Positions 8,154 to 17,148 of a stretch of DNA of 64,000 bases are shown here, in pieces. Numbering within the stretch: the first letter of the stretch is position 1; each line of letters opens with the position of its first letter. Source of the stretch: Acidithiobacillus_B sp049965315 (GTDB lineage: Bacteria > Pseudomonadota > Gammaproteobacteria > Acidithiobacillales > Acidithiobacillaceae); the NCBI RefSeq assembly GCF_049965315.1, contig NZ_JBMFWL010000006.1:14359-78358 (forward strand), in the 5' to 3' direction. A model generated the notes under the pieces. That model searched no databases, was not told where the DNA came from, and saw only the letters and a list, made by a program, of their open reading frames with translations. Position numbers and translations under genes: made by a program.

Positions 8154-9445
8154 TGCTCCGTCTCCTTTATGGCCTGCAATACTTCCCGGGCCGCCGCCAG
8201 GGTTGCGGCGATTTCCGCCGCGCCGTGGGCTGCCGAGACAAAACCCGCCTCATAGGCGCTGGGGGCCAGGTACACGCCGCGTTGCAGCAGGCCATGGAAA
8301 AAACGCCCGTAGCGCTGCGCATCCGCCGCCATGACATCGTCAAAGCTCCGTACCGGACGATCATGGAAAAACCACCCGAACATCCCCGGCACCCGGTTGA
8401 TCTGCAAGGGGACCTGCAGGGCGCCCGCGCACTCGGCCAGACCCTGACAAAGTGCCTCCGTCGCAGCGGCCAGTTCGGTATGGAAACCGGGCCGTTCCAG
8501 CAGGCGCAAGGTCGCCAAACCCGCCGCCATGGCCACCGGATTACCGGAGAGAGTCCCGGCCTGATAGACCGGCCCATTGGGCGCCAGGGATTCCATGATC
8601 TCCCGGGCGCCACCCACCGCACCAACCGGCAGGCCGCCGCCAATGATCTTGCCCAGCGTCGTCAGGTCCGGGCGCACCCCGTAGAGGGCTTGGGCGCCCC
8701 CCAGGGCTACCCGGAAACCCGTCATCACCTCATCGAAGATGAGCACGCATTCATATTGATCACAAAGGGCCCGCAGACCGGCGAGAAAGCCGGGCGCGGG
8801 CGGCACGCAGCCCATATTGCCGGCAATGGGCTCGACAATGATGGCCGCCACATCGTAACCAAAGCGCGTCATCATCTGCGCCGTCTCATCGAGATCGTTG
8901 TACGGCAGGACCAGGGTAAGCCGGGCCAGGTCCTGGGGAATCCCGGCGCTGGAGGGCTGTCCCAGGGTCAGGGCGCCGGATCCGGCCTTCACCAGCAGGC
9001 TGTCGCTATGGCCGTGATAATTGCCTTCAAACTTGATGATCTTATCCCGGCCCGTATAGCCCCGCGCCAGGCGCACCGCGGTCATCACCGCCTCGGTGCC
9101 GCTGGAGGTCATGCGGACTTCCTCGATGCTGGGCATCAGGCGGCAGACGGTCTCCGCCATCTCCACCTCGATGGCCGTCGGCGCCCCGAAACCCAGACCG
9201 TTGGCCATCTGTGCCGCCACCGCGGCGAGGATCTCGGGGTGGGCGTGGCCATGGATCATGGGCCCCCAGGAGCCCACATAATCGATATAACGCCGCCCCT
9301 CCACATCCCAGAGGTAAGAGCCGGCGGCACGCTCCACAAAGACCGGGTCACCACCCACGCCGCGAAAGGCCCGCACCGGCGAGTTGACCCCCCCGGGAAT
9401 GACTTTCCGGGCTGCATGAAACAGGTCATGGGATGAACGCGTCAT
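8150..9445 (-). CDS. hemL: Glutamate-1-semialdehyde 2,1-aminomutase
   Basis: 431 residues. This PLP enzyme makes 5-aminolevulinate for haem synthesis in the C5 pathway. GGVNSPVRAF at the N-terminus, the GTEAVMTAVRLARG block, the aspartate in VLIFDEVMTGFRV and the PLP-lysine region GKIIGGGLPVGAVGG are all present. I take ATG 9445, with AAGGAG five bases upstream; the TTG just before it would leave only two bases to that site. It lies in one operon with thiamine genes upstream and the HIT gene downstream. Confidence 0.96.
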   Translation of the reverse strand: MTRSSHDLFHAARKVIPGGVNSPVRAFRGVGGDPVFVERAAGSYLWDVEGRRYIDYVGSWGPMIHGHAHPEILAAVAAQMANGLGFGAPTAIEVEMAETVCRLMPSIEEVRMTSSGTEAVMTAVRLARGYTGRDKIIKFEGNYHGHSDSLLVKAGSGALTLGQPSSAGIPQDLARLTLVLPYNDLDETAQMMTRFGYDVAAIIVEPIAGNMGCVPPAPGFLAGLRALCDQYECVLIFDEVMTGFRVALGGAQALYGVRPDLTTLGKIIGGGLPVGAVGGAREIMESLAPNGPVYQAGTLSGNPVAMAAGLATLRLLERPGFHTELAAATEALCQGLAECAGALQVPLQINRVPGMFGWFFHDRPVRSFDDVMAADAQRYGRFFHGLLQRGVYLAPSAYEAGFVSAAHGAAEIAATLAAAREVLQAIKETEQ

Positions 9446-9505
9446 CAATACTCCTTATAATTGCGGTAATGAATGGATGCGCTGCGGGTCCGCAGCAACG
9501 GCGCT

Positions 9506-10153
9506 TCAAGCATGCGCAAACAGGGCCGCACAACGGCGTGTGGCGGCCTCCACATCGGGGGCGGCAAAGAGGGCCGAGACCATGGCCAGGCTGTCGGCGC
9601 CAGCCGCGACGAGCGCGCCGCCGTTGGCCGCCGTGATCCCGCCAATGGCGACGATGGGCACAGCCAGGGCTTGCCGCGCGTGGCGCAGGACGTCCAGGCT
9701 CACCACCGGGGCAAGGGGCTTGGTGGTGGACGGAAAAAAGGAGCCGAAGGCGACATAGTCGGCACCCGCCGCCACCGCCCGCTGCGCCCCCTCCACACTG
9801 CCATAACACGATACCCCGATGAGGATCTCCTCCCCCAGCGCCCGGCGCAGTTCGTCCAGGGGCGCGTCCTCCTCCCCCACATGCAGGGCCGGTGCGGCCA
9901 CGGACCGGGCCAGGGCCGGGTCATCGTTCACCACGAAAAGGGCGCCATAGCGTGCGCACAGGGCGCGCAAGCCCCGGGCCTCGGCGAGGCGACGCGCGGT
10001 ATCGTTGCTCTTATCCCGATACTGCAGCAGCCGCGCACCCCCGCGCAGGGCCGCTTCCGCCCGGGCAAGAAAGACGTTGGGCGGCATCAAGCGGGCATCG
10101 GTAATGGCATAGATACCGGCTACCACGCCCCGCGCCCGGGCACCTCCCCGCAT
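9506..10153 (-). CDS. thiE: Thiamine-phosphate synthase
   Basis: 215 residues of the ThiE TIM barrel: YAITD at the N-terminus, LLQYRDKS (phosphate and substrate site), LFVVNDD, ALHVGEED, IGVSCYGS, YVAFGSFFPSTTK and VAIGGI. It joins HMP pyrophosphate with the thiazole phosphate to give thiamine phosphate. The ATG at 10153 overlaps the thiD stop (TGATG), indicating translational coupling; a GTG one codon upstream is also possible. A small GC hairpin (9481-9496) without a T run sits between it and hemL. Confidence 0.94.
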   Translation of the reverse strand: MRGGARARGVVAGIYAITDARLMPPNVFLARAEAALRGGARLLQYRDKSNDTARRLAEARGLRALCARYGALFVVNDDPALARSVAAPALHVGEEDAPLDELRRALGEEILIGVSCYGSVEGAQRAVAAGADYVAFGSFFPSTTKPLAPVVSLDVLRHARQALAVPIVAIGGITAANGGALVAAGADSLAMVSALFAAPDVEAATRRCAALFAHA

Positions 10154-10971
10154 CACTCTTCCTCACCGCTTCTCGCCCAGAAAAAGCGGTCCGGGAACCA
10201 TTGTCCCCGACCCAGGGCATAGGCGTGAACGAGGCTGCGGTGAGTATAATCAAGGGCTTGGGCAACGGCTGGCAGGACCGGCAGGCCATGGGCCAGACCC
10301 GCGGCGATGGCCGCCGCGAGGGTACATCCGGAGCCGTGATAGTGATGGGGCAGACGCTCCTGCAGATAGGTTTCCAGCCATTGCCGGTCATGAAAGAGCA
10401 GGTTTTCGACTTGCGTTCCCTGGCCATGACCGCCGGTAATCAGCACGTACTCGGCGCCCGCTTCCGTCAGGGCATGGCCCGCCGCCGGGAGATTATCCGC
10501 CCCCGGGGCCAGCGCCAGGGCCTCGGGGCCGTTGGGGGTCAGGACCGTAACCCGGGGCAGGAGGAGATCCAGCATGGCCTCGCGCAGACCCGCAACGGCC
10601 AGCGCCCCGCCGCCCCCGGCCGCCAGTACCGGATCCAGCACCACCGGTATCTCGGGATAATCCAACAGGACCCCCACCACGGCCTCCACCATCTGGGCGT
10701 TGCCCAGCATGCCGATCTTGATGGCCTGGACCGAAATGTCCTCCAGGACCACCCTGGCCTGTGCCATGGTGTCCAACGGGTCCATCATCGTGAACCCGCG
10801 GACATTTACGGAATCCTGAATCGTCACCGCCGTCACCGCCGAGCAGCCATGGGTGCCGAGGCTGGCAAAGGTCAGCAGATCCGCTTGCAAACCAGCGCCG
10901 CCACTGGGATCCGAGCCGGCGATGGTCAGCACTGCAGGAAGTGTTGAAAGGCGTCCCGCCATCCTATGCAT
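10153..10971 (-). CDS. thiD: Hydroxymethylpyrimidine (phosphate) kinase
   Basis: 272 residues. The ribokinase-like fold is shown by TIAGSDPSGGAGLQADL at the N-terminus, PVVLDPV in the middle, TPNGPEA and the anion-hole/catalytic block HGSGCTLAAAIAAGL. ThiD phosphorylates HMP and HMP-P to feed ThiE, which is encoded immediately downstream in an overlapping arrangement. I looked for a TPP riboswitch in the upstream 200 bases and did not see its conserved CTGAGA and ACCTGA elements, so control by thiamine is not evident. Confidence 0.95.
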   Translation of the reverse strand: MHRMAGRLSTLPAVLTIAGSDPSGGAGLQADLLTFASLGTHGCSAVTAVTIQDSVNVRGFTMMDPLDTMAQARVVLEDISVQAIKIGMLGNAQMVEAVVGVLLDYPEIPVVLDPVLAAGGGGALAVAGLREAMLDLLLPRVTVLTPNGPEALALAPGADNLPAAGHALTEAGAEYVLITGGHGQGTQVENLLFHDRQWLETYLQERLPHHYHGSGCTLAAAIAAGLAHGLPVLPAVAQALDYTHRSLVHAYALGRGQWFPDRFFWARSGEEE

Positions 10972-11171
10972 CCATAGCGATCCTAATCAATCATCATATT
11001 GTCTCTTCCCATGGACTTTGGCAAGCTAGTTGCTTAGAGAAACGGGGCGGGCGGCTCAAGGACGGCCAGCGAGCCGAAACGGCGCGGAGACAACGATCAT
11101 ATTGAACCTCCGCGCTTTTTGGACGTCCGGCAAAATGGATGAATGAGCGTAAAATCAAGGGAGGCACCACC

Positions 11172-11915
11172 ATGCGGCAATTGCCAAAACTGACATTGAC
11201 AGAAAAACTCGCCCATACGGGCTTCATCTTCCTGGTTGGCCTGGGGCTCCTGGTCGCCGAGGCCTATGTCTATCTCACCGTGGGCGGTCTGGACGGCAAG
11301 CCGGGCCTGGATAGGCAGGACATCATCATTTCCTACTACGGCAATCGCAGCGCCAGCAAGCTGCAAACCGTCCTCCCCACCATGATGGGTTACGCCTCCA
11401 TCCCCGCCGCCGAACGCCCGAAAGTGCAGGAGACCATTGACCATTGGGTGGTCAACGGCCAGAGCAAGAGCGAGTACGAACACGCCGTCAAACCCCTCAT
11501 CGACGCCAACTGCCTCAAGTGCCATAGCGTGGCCATGAGCCAGCAACTCCACAACCCCCCGCTGGTCAGCTATGACGACGTCAAGGCCGTGGCCAAGGTG
11601 GATACCGGCATGTCCTATACCACCATGCTCCTCACTGGCATGGTCCACCTCACCATGCTCGGGGTCATCTTCTGGATCGCCGGCAGCATCTTCGCCCGGA
11701 CCCGTTTCCCCATGGCCCTCAAGGCAGTGCTGATCATCCTGCCCTTCATCGCCATGGTCGTGGACTTCTCCGGTTGGTTCCTCACCCACCAGAATCCGGC
11801 CTTTTCCTGGCTGGTCCTCATCGGTGGCGCCCTCTCCTGTCCCACCGCCCTCCTGGAGATGTTCCTCAGCCTGATCCAGATGTGGTTTTTGAAACCGCGC
11901 CCCATGCCGGCCTGA
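11172..11915 (+). CDS. Membrane-anchored monohaem c-type cytochrome-like protein
   Basis: 247 residues, family not recognised. One transmembrane segment (about 16-37) precedes a soluble region holding a single haem-binding motif CLKCH (C114, C117, H118); three further hydrophobic segments follow (about 142-164, 172-192, 200-230). The soluble part is presumably periplasmic. A methionine-rich stretch after the CxxCH (SVAMSQQ and VDTGMSY) could supply the sixth ligand. The ATG at 11172 has GGGAGG eight bases upstream; an in-frame ATG at 11139 is less likely. It is a lone gene flanked by a terminator, and its partners cannot be named. Electron transfer is inferred only from the haem motif. Confidence 0.6.
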   Translation: MRQLPKLTLTEKLAHTGFIFLVGLGLLVAEAYVYLTVGGLDGKPGLDRQDIIISYYGNRSASKLQTVLPTMMGYASIPAAERPKVQETIDHWVVNGQSKSEYEHAVKPLIDANCLKCHSVAMSQQLHNPPLVSYDDVKAVAKVDTGMSYTTMLLTGMVHLTMLGVIFWIAGSIFARTRFPMALKAVLIILPFIAMVVDFSGWFLTHQNPAFSWLVLIGGALSCPTALLEMFLSLIQMWFLKPRPMPA

Positions 11916-12025
11916 TGATCACGGTGCCCGCATCGCCGCAACCAGGCGGGCACAGGGTCCGCCCCGGGGTTTTCAGCCCCCCGGTTCGGACCCGCGCCTC
12001 CTGACCAAAGCGACCATCCCAGCAA

Positions 12026-12048
12026 CCCCGGCTATCGCCGGGGTTTTT
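12026..12048 (+). terminator. Rho-independent terminator after the cytochrome-like gene
   Basis: CCCCGGC and GCCGGGG form a perfect 7-bp GC stem with a TATC loop, followed by TTTTT. It closes the transcript of the haem-protein gene about 110 bases after its stop and insulates the DnaA-box spacer that follows. Confidence 0.85.
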
Positions 12049-12252
12049 GTTCCAACCTGTGGATAACTTTGTGGACATTTTTATGGCAAGGCATGAGAAC
12101 ATACGCGCTGCGGCCTGAAAAAACCGGGAATGATCGGTATCTAACGCCATACATCATTTATAAACAACGTATTACAAATACATCCACAGACTGCGCCGCA
12201 AGACCTGCAGCTAAGCTGATTATTTTTCGAATTGTGCATAACCGCCGGCCAT
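12049..12252. other. AT-rich spacer with DnaA boxes (possible left lobe of oriC)
   Basis: This 204-base gap has a perfect DnaA box (TGTGGATAA, 12058-12066), a near match nine bases on (TTTGTGGAC), and a one-mismatch box TGTGCATAA (12233-12241). The DNA between is AT-richer than the surroundings (12130-12190). It lies 1.2 kb left of dnaA, beyond the SDR gene. Its content suggests a role in initiation or DnaA titration; no gene is apparent. Confidence 0.45.
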
Positions 12253-13056
12253 TTATCGTTCCCCACCCTGGGACCGGCGCGGCTTCGGCGGCAAGCCCTG
12301 GAATACCCGATCGTAGATGGGGATGGGCAGGCGCCGCAGCAGATAGCCCAGCGCGGCCATAGGCCGGGGCAATACCAGCCAGGGCCGTCCCGCATCAATG
12401 GCCCGCCGCATGCGCCTGGCGGCCACGTCCACCTCCATCAGCCAGGGCATGGGGTAGGGATTGTGGGCGGTCATGGGCGTGGCGATATAGCCCGGACAGA
12501 TGGTGCAGACGCGCACTCCCGCAGACCGCCATTCCAGGCGCAGGCTTTCCAGATAAGCGATCACTGCGGCCTTGGAGGCCGAGTAGGCCGCGGCACCGGG
12601 CAAACCCCGGAAACCCGCCACGCTGGCGATGCCGGCCACCCGCGACGGCCTGGCCAGAACCCCATAAAAGGCGCTGCAGGTATACATCACGCCCAGCAGA
12701 TTGATATCGACGATCTCCTGGAAAACCGCGCGATCTTCCAGGGCCGCCGTCAGTGTGCCATGACTCACGCCGGCGTTGGCGATGAGCACGCCCACCGGGC
12801 CGAAGCGCTGATGGAAGTCCTGCGCCACCGCATCCAGGTCCCGCGCCTGGCGGACATCCACCTCATAAATGGCCGCCACGGCGCCGCGCTCCGTGAGCAT
12901 TCTGGCGCTTTCCTGCAAGGCGGCGCGCCGCCTGCCCAGCAGGGCGATGGGCCTTCCGGGGTCGGCATAGGCCAGCGCCAGCGCCCGCCCGATACCACCG
13001 CCAGCCCCGGTTATCACCACCCCTGCGAGCCGTCCTGACCTGTCACCATCACTCAT
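12253..13056 (-). CDS. Short-chain dehydrogenase/reductase
   Basis: 267 residues of the classical SDR family. The cofactor motif TGAGGGIG is near residue 17, NAGVSH follows, and the active site has the YSASK tetrad block preceded by a serine in ASVAGFRG. A C-terminal hydrophobic tail (PRPMAALGYLLRRLPIPIYDR, in blocks: ALGYLL, PIPIYDR) suggests membrane association. ATG 13056 is chosen from homology and AAGAGAA upstream. The substrate is unknown. It is divergent from dnaA and sits between the two candidate origin spacers. Confidence 0.85.
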   Translation of the reverse strand: MSDGDRSGRLAGVVITGAGGGIGRALALAYADPGRPIALLGRRRAALQESARMLTERGAVAAIYEVDVRQARDLDAVAQDFHQRFGPVGVLIANAGVSHGTLTAALEDRAVFQEIVDINLLGVMYTCSAFYGVLARPSRVAGIASVAGFRGLPGAAAYSASKAAVIAYLESLRLEWRSAGVRVCTICPGYIATPMTAHNPYPMPWLMEVDVAARRMRRAIDAGRPWLVLPRPMAALGYLLRRLPIPIYDRVFQGLPPKPRRSQGGER

Positions 13057-13423
13057 GGGTTCTCTTCTCCCCCATTCCAGCAGGACCAACGCCCGGGCGG
13101 AAGGACGCCGCGCCAGGAAAGCGCTCCGCCAATGCCGCTTTTTGCTGTTTCCGCAGCATCAAAAAGGGTCAGCCCTAGGCCTGGCCGGAAACAAGTCCGG
13201 CCCATTAATATGCATTATTAAATCCATCGTGAAAATTTCAGAAAATTAATAATTATTAGCTGATCAACGATGGGGGAAACAAAAAAACGGCTTTTACTTA
13301 TCAGCAAGTCATTATTTACCGGCAAGACCGCCGCCTCCCGTTGCCAGGGGATGTCTGGTGAACCGGGGCGCCCTCGGATATACTGGGCGATGATGGTTCA
13401 TTCCCTAACCGAGCAAAAGGTAT
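13057..13423. promoter_or_regulatory. dnaA upstream region, AT-rich, no gene
   Basis: This 367-base gap between divergent SDR and dnaA has a perfect GC inverted repeat (GGCCGGA/TCCGGCC, 13183-13202) followed by about 60 bases of strongly AT-rich DNA (13203-13262). I found no DnaA box here. The dnaA promoter must lie in this stretch; the AT-rich part could be an unwinding element or an UP-like region. AAAAGG at 13414-13419 is the dnaA ribosome binding site. Confidence 0.5.
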
Positions 13424-14746
13424 ATGGCGCAATCCGCAGCAGAGAGTGGTGACGCCTTGTGGGCAACCCTATGCACCCACCTCCAGCAGAGCATCACTGC
13501 ACAACAGTTCAACACCTGGCTTCGCCCCCTGCGGGGCGAGCTGCGGGGCGATGAGCTGCAGTTGCTGGCGCCCAACGCCTTTGTCCTCGACTGGGTGCGG
13601 GGCCGGCTCCTCGCCCAGCTCCAGCAGACCCTGGCGGACATCGCGCCGGGGGTCACCCTGACCCTGGACCTGGGCGAGGCGGCAGCTCCCCCGGCACCCC
13701 CCAGCGCCAGCCCGGAACCACGGCAGAACCACAAGCTGAATCCGACCTTCTCCTTCCAGTCCTACGTGGAAGGCAAGTCCAATCAACTGGCGGTGGCGGC
13801 CGCCAAACAGGTGGCGGAGCATCCTGGCCGATCCTACAATCCCCTTTACATCTACGGCGGCGTCGGCCTGGGCAAGACCCATCTCATGCAGGCGGTGGGC
13901 AACGCCATCCTTGGCCACAATCCCCAAGCCCAGGTCCTCTACGTCAGCTCCGAGGGCTTCATCATGGACATGGTGCGCGCCCTCCAGCACAACACCATCA
14001 ATGACTTCAAGCAGCGCTATCGCAAGCTCGACGCCCTGCTCATCGACGACATCCAGTTCTTCGCCGGCAAGGACCGGACCCAGGAGGAGTTCTTCCACAC
14101 CTTCAACGCCCTCTTTGACGGACAACGGCAAATCATCATCACCTGCGACCGTTATCCCAAGGAAGTGGAACGCCTGGAAGAACGCCTGCAATCGCGCTTC
14201 GGCTGGGGGCTCACCGTCGCCATCGAACCCCACGACCTCGAAACGCGCATGGCCATTGTCCTGTGCAAGGCCGAAGAAAGCGGCATCGAACTCCCCCATG
14301 AGGTCGCCTTCTTCATTGCGGAAAAAATCCGCTCCCATGTGCGCGAACTCGAAGGCGCCCTGCGCCGCGTCATCGCCCACGCGCATTTTTCCCACAAGGC
14401 CATCGACTTGTCCACGGCCAAGGACGCGCTGCGCGATCTCATCGATGTGCAGAAGCGCATGATCAGTCTGGATAACATCCAGAAGGTGGTGGCCGAATAC
14501 TTTCATATTCGCGCCTCCGACATGCAGTCCAAACGGCGCAGCCGCAACATTGCCCGACCGCGCCAGGTAGCCATGTGCATCACCAAGGAATTGACCAATC
14601 ACAGCCTCCCCGAAATTGGTGAAGCCTTTGGAGGCCGTGACCATACCACCGTACTTCATGCTTGTCGACAAATTGAAAAACTCCGGCGTGAAGATAACGG
14701 CATGGAGGAGGATTATAAAAACCTCCTGCGGATACTCGGCGCATGA
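13424..14746 (+). CDS. dnaA: Chromosomal replication initiator DnaA
   Basis: 440 residues, all four domains present: an N-terminal interaction domain (LWATLCTHLQQSITAQQFNTW, in blocks: LWATLC, QFNTWLRPL), a linker, the AAA+ domain with Walker A GGVGLGKTH near residue 145 and Walker B LLIDDIQF near 205, and the DNA-binding domain ending in GRDHTTVLHA near 403. It binds DnaA boxes and melts oriC. It heads the dnaA-dnaN-recF-gyrB order found at many bacterial origins. Confidence 0.98.
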   Translation: MAQSAAESGDALWATLCTHLQQSITAQQFNTWLRPLRGELRGDELQLLAPNAFVLDWVRGRLLAQLQQTLADIAPGVTLTLDLGEAAAPPAPPSASPEPRQNHKLNPTFSFQSYVEGKSNQLAVAAAKQVAEHPGRSYNPLYIYGGVGLGKTHLMQAVGNAILGHNPQAQVLYVSSEGFIMDMVRALQHNTINDFKQRYRKLDALLIDDIQFFAGKDRTQEEFFHTFNALFDGQRQIIITCDRYPKEVERLEERLQSRFGWGLTVAIEPHDLETRMAIVLCKAEESGIELPHEVAFFIAEKIRSHVRELEGALRRVIAHAHFSHKAIDLSTAKDALRDLIDVQKRMISLDNIQKVVAEYFHIRASDMQSKRRSRNIARPRQVAMCITKELTNHSLPEIGEAFGGRDHTTVLHACRQIEKLRREDNGMEEDYKNLLRILGA

Positions 14747-14975
14747 ACAAGCTGTGGATAAGCCTAGTGCCATGCCCGGTACAAACACGGGATGATTCGC
14801 TCCCCCTCGATTCATCCCCGGCCATACCTTTTTATCCACAGCTTCTACCCATCATCAGAATATCGATAAAACTATTAAAATCATTATATTATCCTGCCTA
14901 TCCACCAGCCGAAACCCCTTTAATAGTAGTAAAAGAAAAAAGAAGATTATTTATAAATATTGGAGGCGAGGCGCC
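14747..14975. other. oriC: dnaA-dnaN spacer, probable replication origin core
   Basis: This 229-base spacer carries two perfect DnaA boxes facing each other: TGTGGATAA at 14753-14761 and TTATCCACA at 14832-14840, plus a two-mismatch box CTATCCACC (14898-14906). A long AT-rich stretch (about 14861-14895 and 14918-14960) could be the unwinding element. GAGGCGAGG just before 14976 serves dnaN translation. Box density plus AT-rich DNA next to dnaA make it the strongest oriC candidate in the window. Confidence 0.65.
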
Positions 14976-16079
14976 ATGAAAATCACCATCGATCGCGAGA
15001 AGATCCTGCCCATACTCGGCAATATGGCCAATATTACCGACCGGCGACCCATACAGCCCATCCTCGGCAACATCCTCATCCAGGCGGAAAAGGAGCAGTG
15101 CAAGTTTGTCGCTACCGACCTGGAGGTCCAGTTGTCCGCAAGTATCGACAACCAGGCAGATCAGGAAGGCCAATGTACCGTCCCCGGACGCAAGCTCTTC
15201 GATATATGCCGCGCCCTGCCCGAAGGAAGCCAGATACAGATCCACAAGGACGGTGAAAAAGTCACGGTACGTGCCGGCAACGCCCGCTTTACCCTCCATA
15301 CGCTGCCGGCCGAAACCTTTCCATATCTCAGCATCAGCGAACCCGCCTGTTCCGGATCCTGCCTCGCTGCGGCCTTGCGTAGCGCACTCAATACCGCAGC
15401 GACGGCCATGGCGCAAAACGATGCACGCTTTTTCCTGAATGGTATTTTGCTGGAGATACAGGATAATCTGCTCCGTTGCGTCAGTACCGACGGTCATCGC
15501 TTAGCCATGATGGAAATTCCTTTTGCCGTTCTCGGCGATACGCCGCTTTATCAAGGCATTCTGCCGCGCAAAGCGGTAATTGAATTATTGCGTTTGCTGG
15601 CAAGCGATAACGGTGAAGCGACTCTACTACTTGCTGAAACAAGTTTCGTCCTGGAACAGGACGATCTGCAGTTTGCCTGCAAACTCATTGATGCCAAGTA
15701 TCCGGAATACCGCCGCGTCATTCCTGAAAATCATCCCCATCTGGCCGAGGTGGATCGGCAGGAACTCAAAAACGCCTTGCAACAGGTAAGTATTCTCACT
15801 GCGGATAAAAATCCGGCGACGCGCATGACGCTGAATCCGGAACAGATGATTCTGCGCGCGCACAATGACGAACAGGAGGATGCCGAAATAGTCTTTCCCA
15901 TCCATTTCTCCGGCCCGACGATGGAAATCGCCTTCAATATCCATTATCTCCTGGACGCCACCCAGATTTTTGCCGAAGAAACCCTCACCATGCGCTTACG
16001 CGATGGCGGGAGCAGCGCGGTTTTCACCAGTGCGGGGCAGGACACGCCGCTCTATGTCGTTATGCCGATGCGAATCTGA
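14976..16079 (+). CDS. dnaN: DNA polymerase III beta subunit (sliding clamp)
   Basis: 367 residues, the normal length of a three-domain beta clamp. The N-terminus MKITIDREKILPIL, the LEVQLSA and STDGHRLAMME blocks, and the C-terminal YVVMPMRI end (VMPMRx is diagnostic) identify it. Two copies form the ring that tethers polymerase to DNA. Its codon use is a little AT-richer than that of neighbouring genes. It is followed after one base by recF. Confidence 0.98.
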   Translation: MKITIDREKILPILGNMANITDRRPIQPILGNILIQAEKEQCKFVATDLEVQLSASIDNQADQEGQCTVPGRKLFDICRALPEGSQIQIHKDGEKVTVRAGNARFTLHTLPAETFPYLSISEPACSGSCLAAALRSALNTAATAMAQNDARFFLNGILLEIQDNLLRCVSTDGHRLAMMEIPFAVLGDTPLYQGILPRKAVIELLRLLASDNGEATLLLAETSFVLEQDDLQFACKLIDAKYPEYRRVIPENHPHLAEVDRQELKNALQQVSILTADKNPATRMTLNPEQMILRAHNDEQEDAEIVFPIHFSGPTMEIAFNIHYLLDATQIFAEETLTMRLRDGGSSAVFTSAGQDTPLYVVMPMRI

Positions 16080-16080
16080 C

Positions 16081-17148
16081 ATGCCCTTGCGGGATCTGCA
16101 CATCGAAGGAGTAAGATGCATCAAGCGTCTGCATTTACAGGCGGACGCCCGCTGGAACTGGCTGGTGGGTCCCAACGGGGCCGGCAAGAGCAGCGTGCTG
16201 GAGGCCATTCATACCCTGGGCACCGGCCAGAGCTGGCGTCGGGGCCTGCGCCATTTGCGTCGGGATGGTTGTCAGGAGTACCTTATCACCGCCCACTTGG
16301 CCCAGGATTCCGCCGATGCGCTCATCGCCCTGCGCCGCCACGGGGAGGAACGGGATATCCGCTATGACGGAAGAAGCATCGACAGCGCCTGGTCGCTCCT
16401 CGATATCTTGCCCATCCAAGCGTTGAACGACCAAAATGTTCATTTCATCAGCGATAATAACGAAACGCGCAGACGCATCCTGGATTGGGGCGTATTTTAT
16501 GAAAACAAGGCCTACGGGCAAATATTGCGGGATTATCGGCGTCTGCTGCAGCAACGTAATGCCTGGCTCAAGAACAAATATTCCGCCCAACCCTGGGATG
16601 CCCAGTTGGCGGTGATGGGAGAACAAGTTCAGCAGCATCGCCAGACCCATCTGGCCGCCCTGCAACCCCTGGCGGGGCAACTCTGGCAGGAGTGGACGCA
16701 GAGCGCCGGCCAATTTCAGATCAGCCTCCAGCCAGGTTGGAAGGAGGACCTCCCCTTGCTGGCTTGCCTGGCCCACGACCGTCAGCGGGATGAGGATCTG
16801 GGCTTTACCCATAGCGGCCCGCACCGGGCGAACCTGATCTTCAAAGTGGCGGGGAAACCCGTAGCGGATATTCTATCCCGCGGCCAGTTGCGGCTCCTGG
16901 GGCTTTCTTATCGCCTGGCGCAACTCGCCCTCCTCCAGCAACGGGCGCAGGTCGCGCCGGTGGTCCTTTTGGATGATTTTGCCGCTGAACTCGATCGTCA
17001 GGCGCGGCGCTGGCTGGTGGAGCGTTTGGACGCCTTGGCCCTCCAGGTTTTTGCGGCGGTCACCGATACCGAACAGATTCCCCATGGCCATCATGGGCAC
17101 CGATTTCATTTACGCGAAGGGCATCTCATCGAAGGAATAGCGGCATGA
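16081..17148 (+). CDS. recF: DNA replication and repair protein RecF
   Basis: 355 residues. Start MPLRDLHIEGVRCI is typical; Walker A is GPNGAGKSS near residue 28 and the C-terminal ATPase signature appears as LSRGQLRLLGLSYRLAQ and VVLLDDFAAELD. RecF loads RecA at single-strand gaps with RecO and RecR. The frame is open further upstream, but that part overlaps dnaN in another frame. It overlaps gyrB by 4 bases (ATGA). Confidence 0.96.
   Translation: MPLRDLHIEGVRCIKRLHLQADARWNWLVGPNGAGKSSVLEAIHTLGTGQSWRRGLRHLRRDGCQEYLITAHLAQDSADALIALRRHGEERDIRYDGRSIDSAWSLLDILPIQALNDQNVHFISDNNETRRRILDWGVFYENKAYGQILRDYRRLLQQRNAWLKNKYSAQPWDAQLAVMGEQVQQHRQTHLAALQPLAGQLWQEWTQSAGQFQISLQPGWKEDLPLLACLAHDRQRDEDLGFTHSGPHRANLIFKVAGKPVADILSRGQLRLLGLSYRLAQLALLQQRAQVAPVVLLDDFAAELDRQARRWLVERLDALALQVFAAVTDTEQIPHGHHGHRFHLREGHLIEGIAA

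Noticed and set aside
9481..9496. Perfect GCTGCGG/CCGCAGC hairpin between thiE and hemL
   Set aside because: Only a 2-base loop and no T run on either strand, so not called a terminator; the genes look co-transcribed.
10972..11171. TPP riboswitch upstream of thiD
   Set aside because: Conserved riboswitch elements are absent on the coding strand.
13183..13202. GGCCGGA/TCCGGCC inverted repeat upstream of dnaA
   Set aside because: No T run and no known operator match; mentioned only in the regional description.
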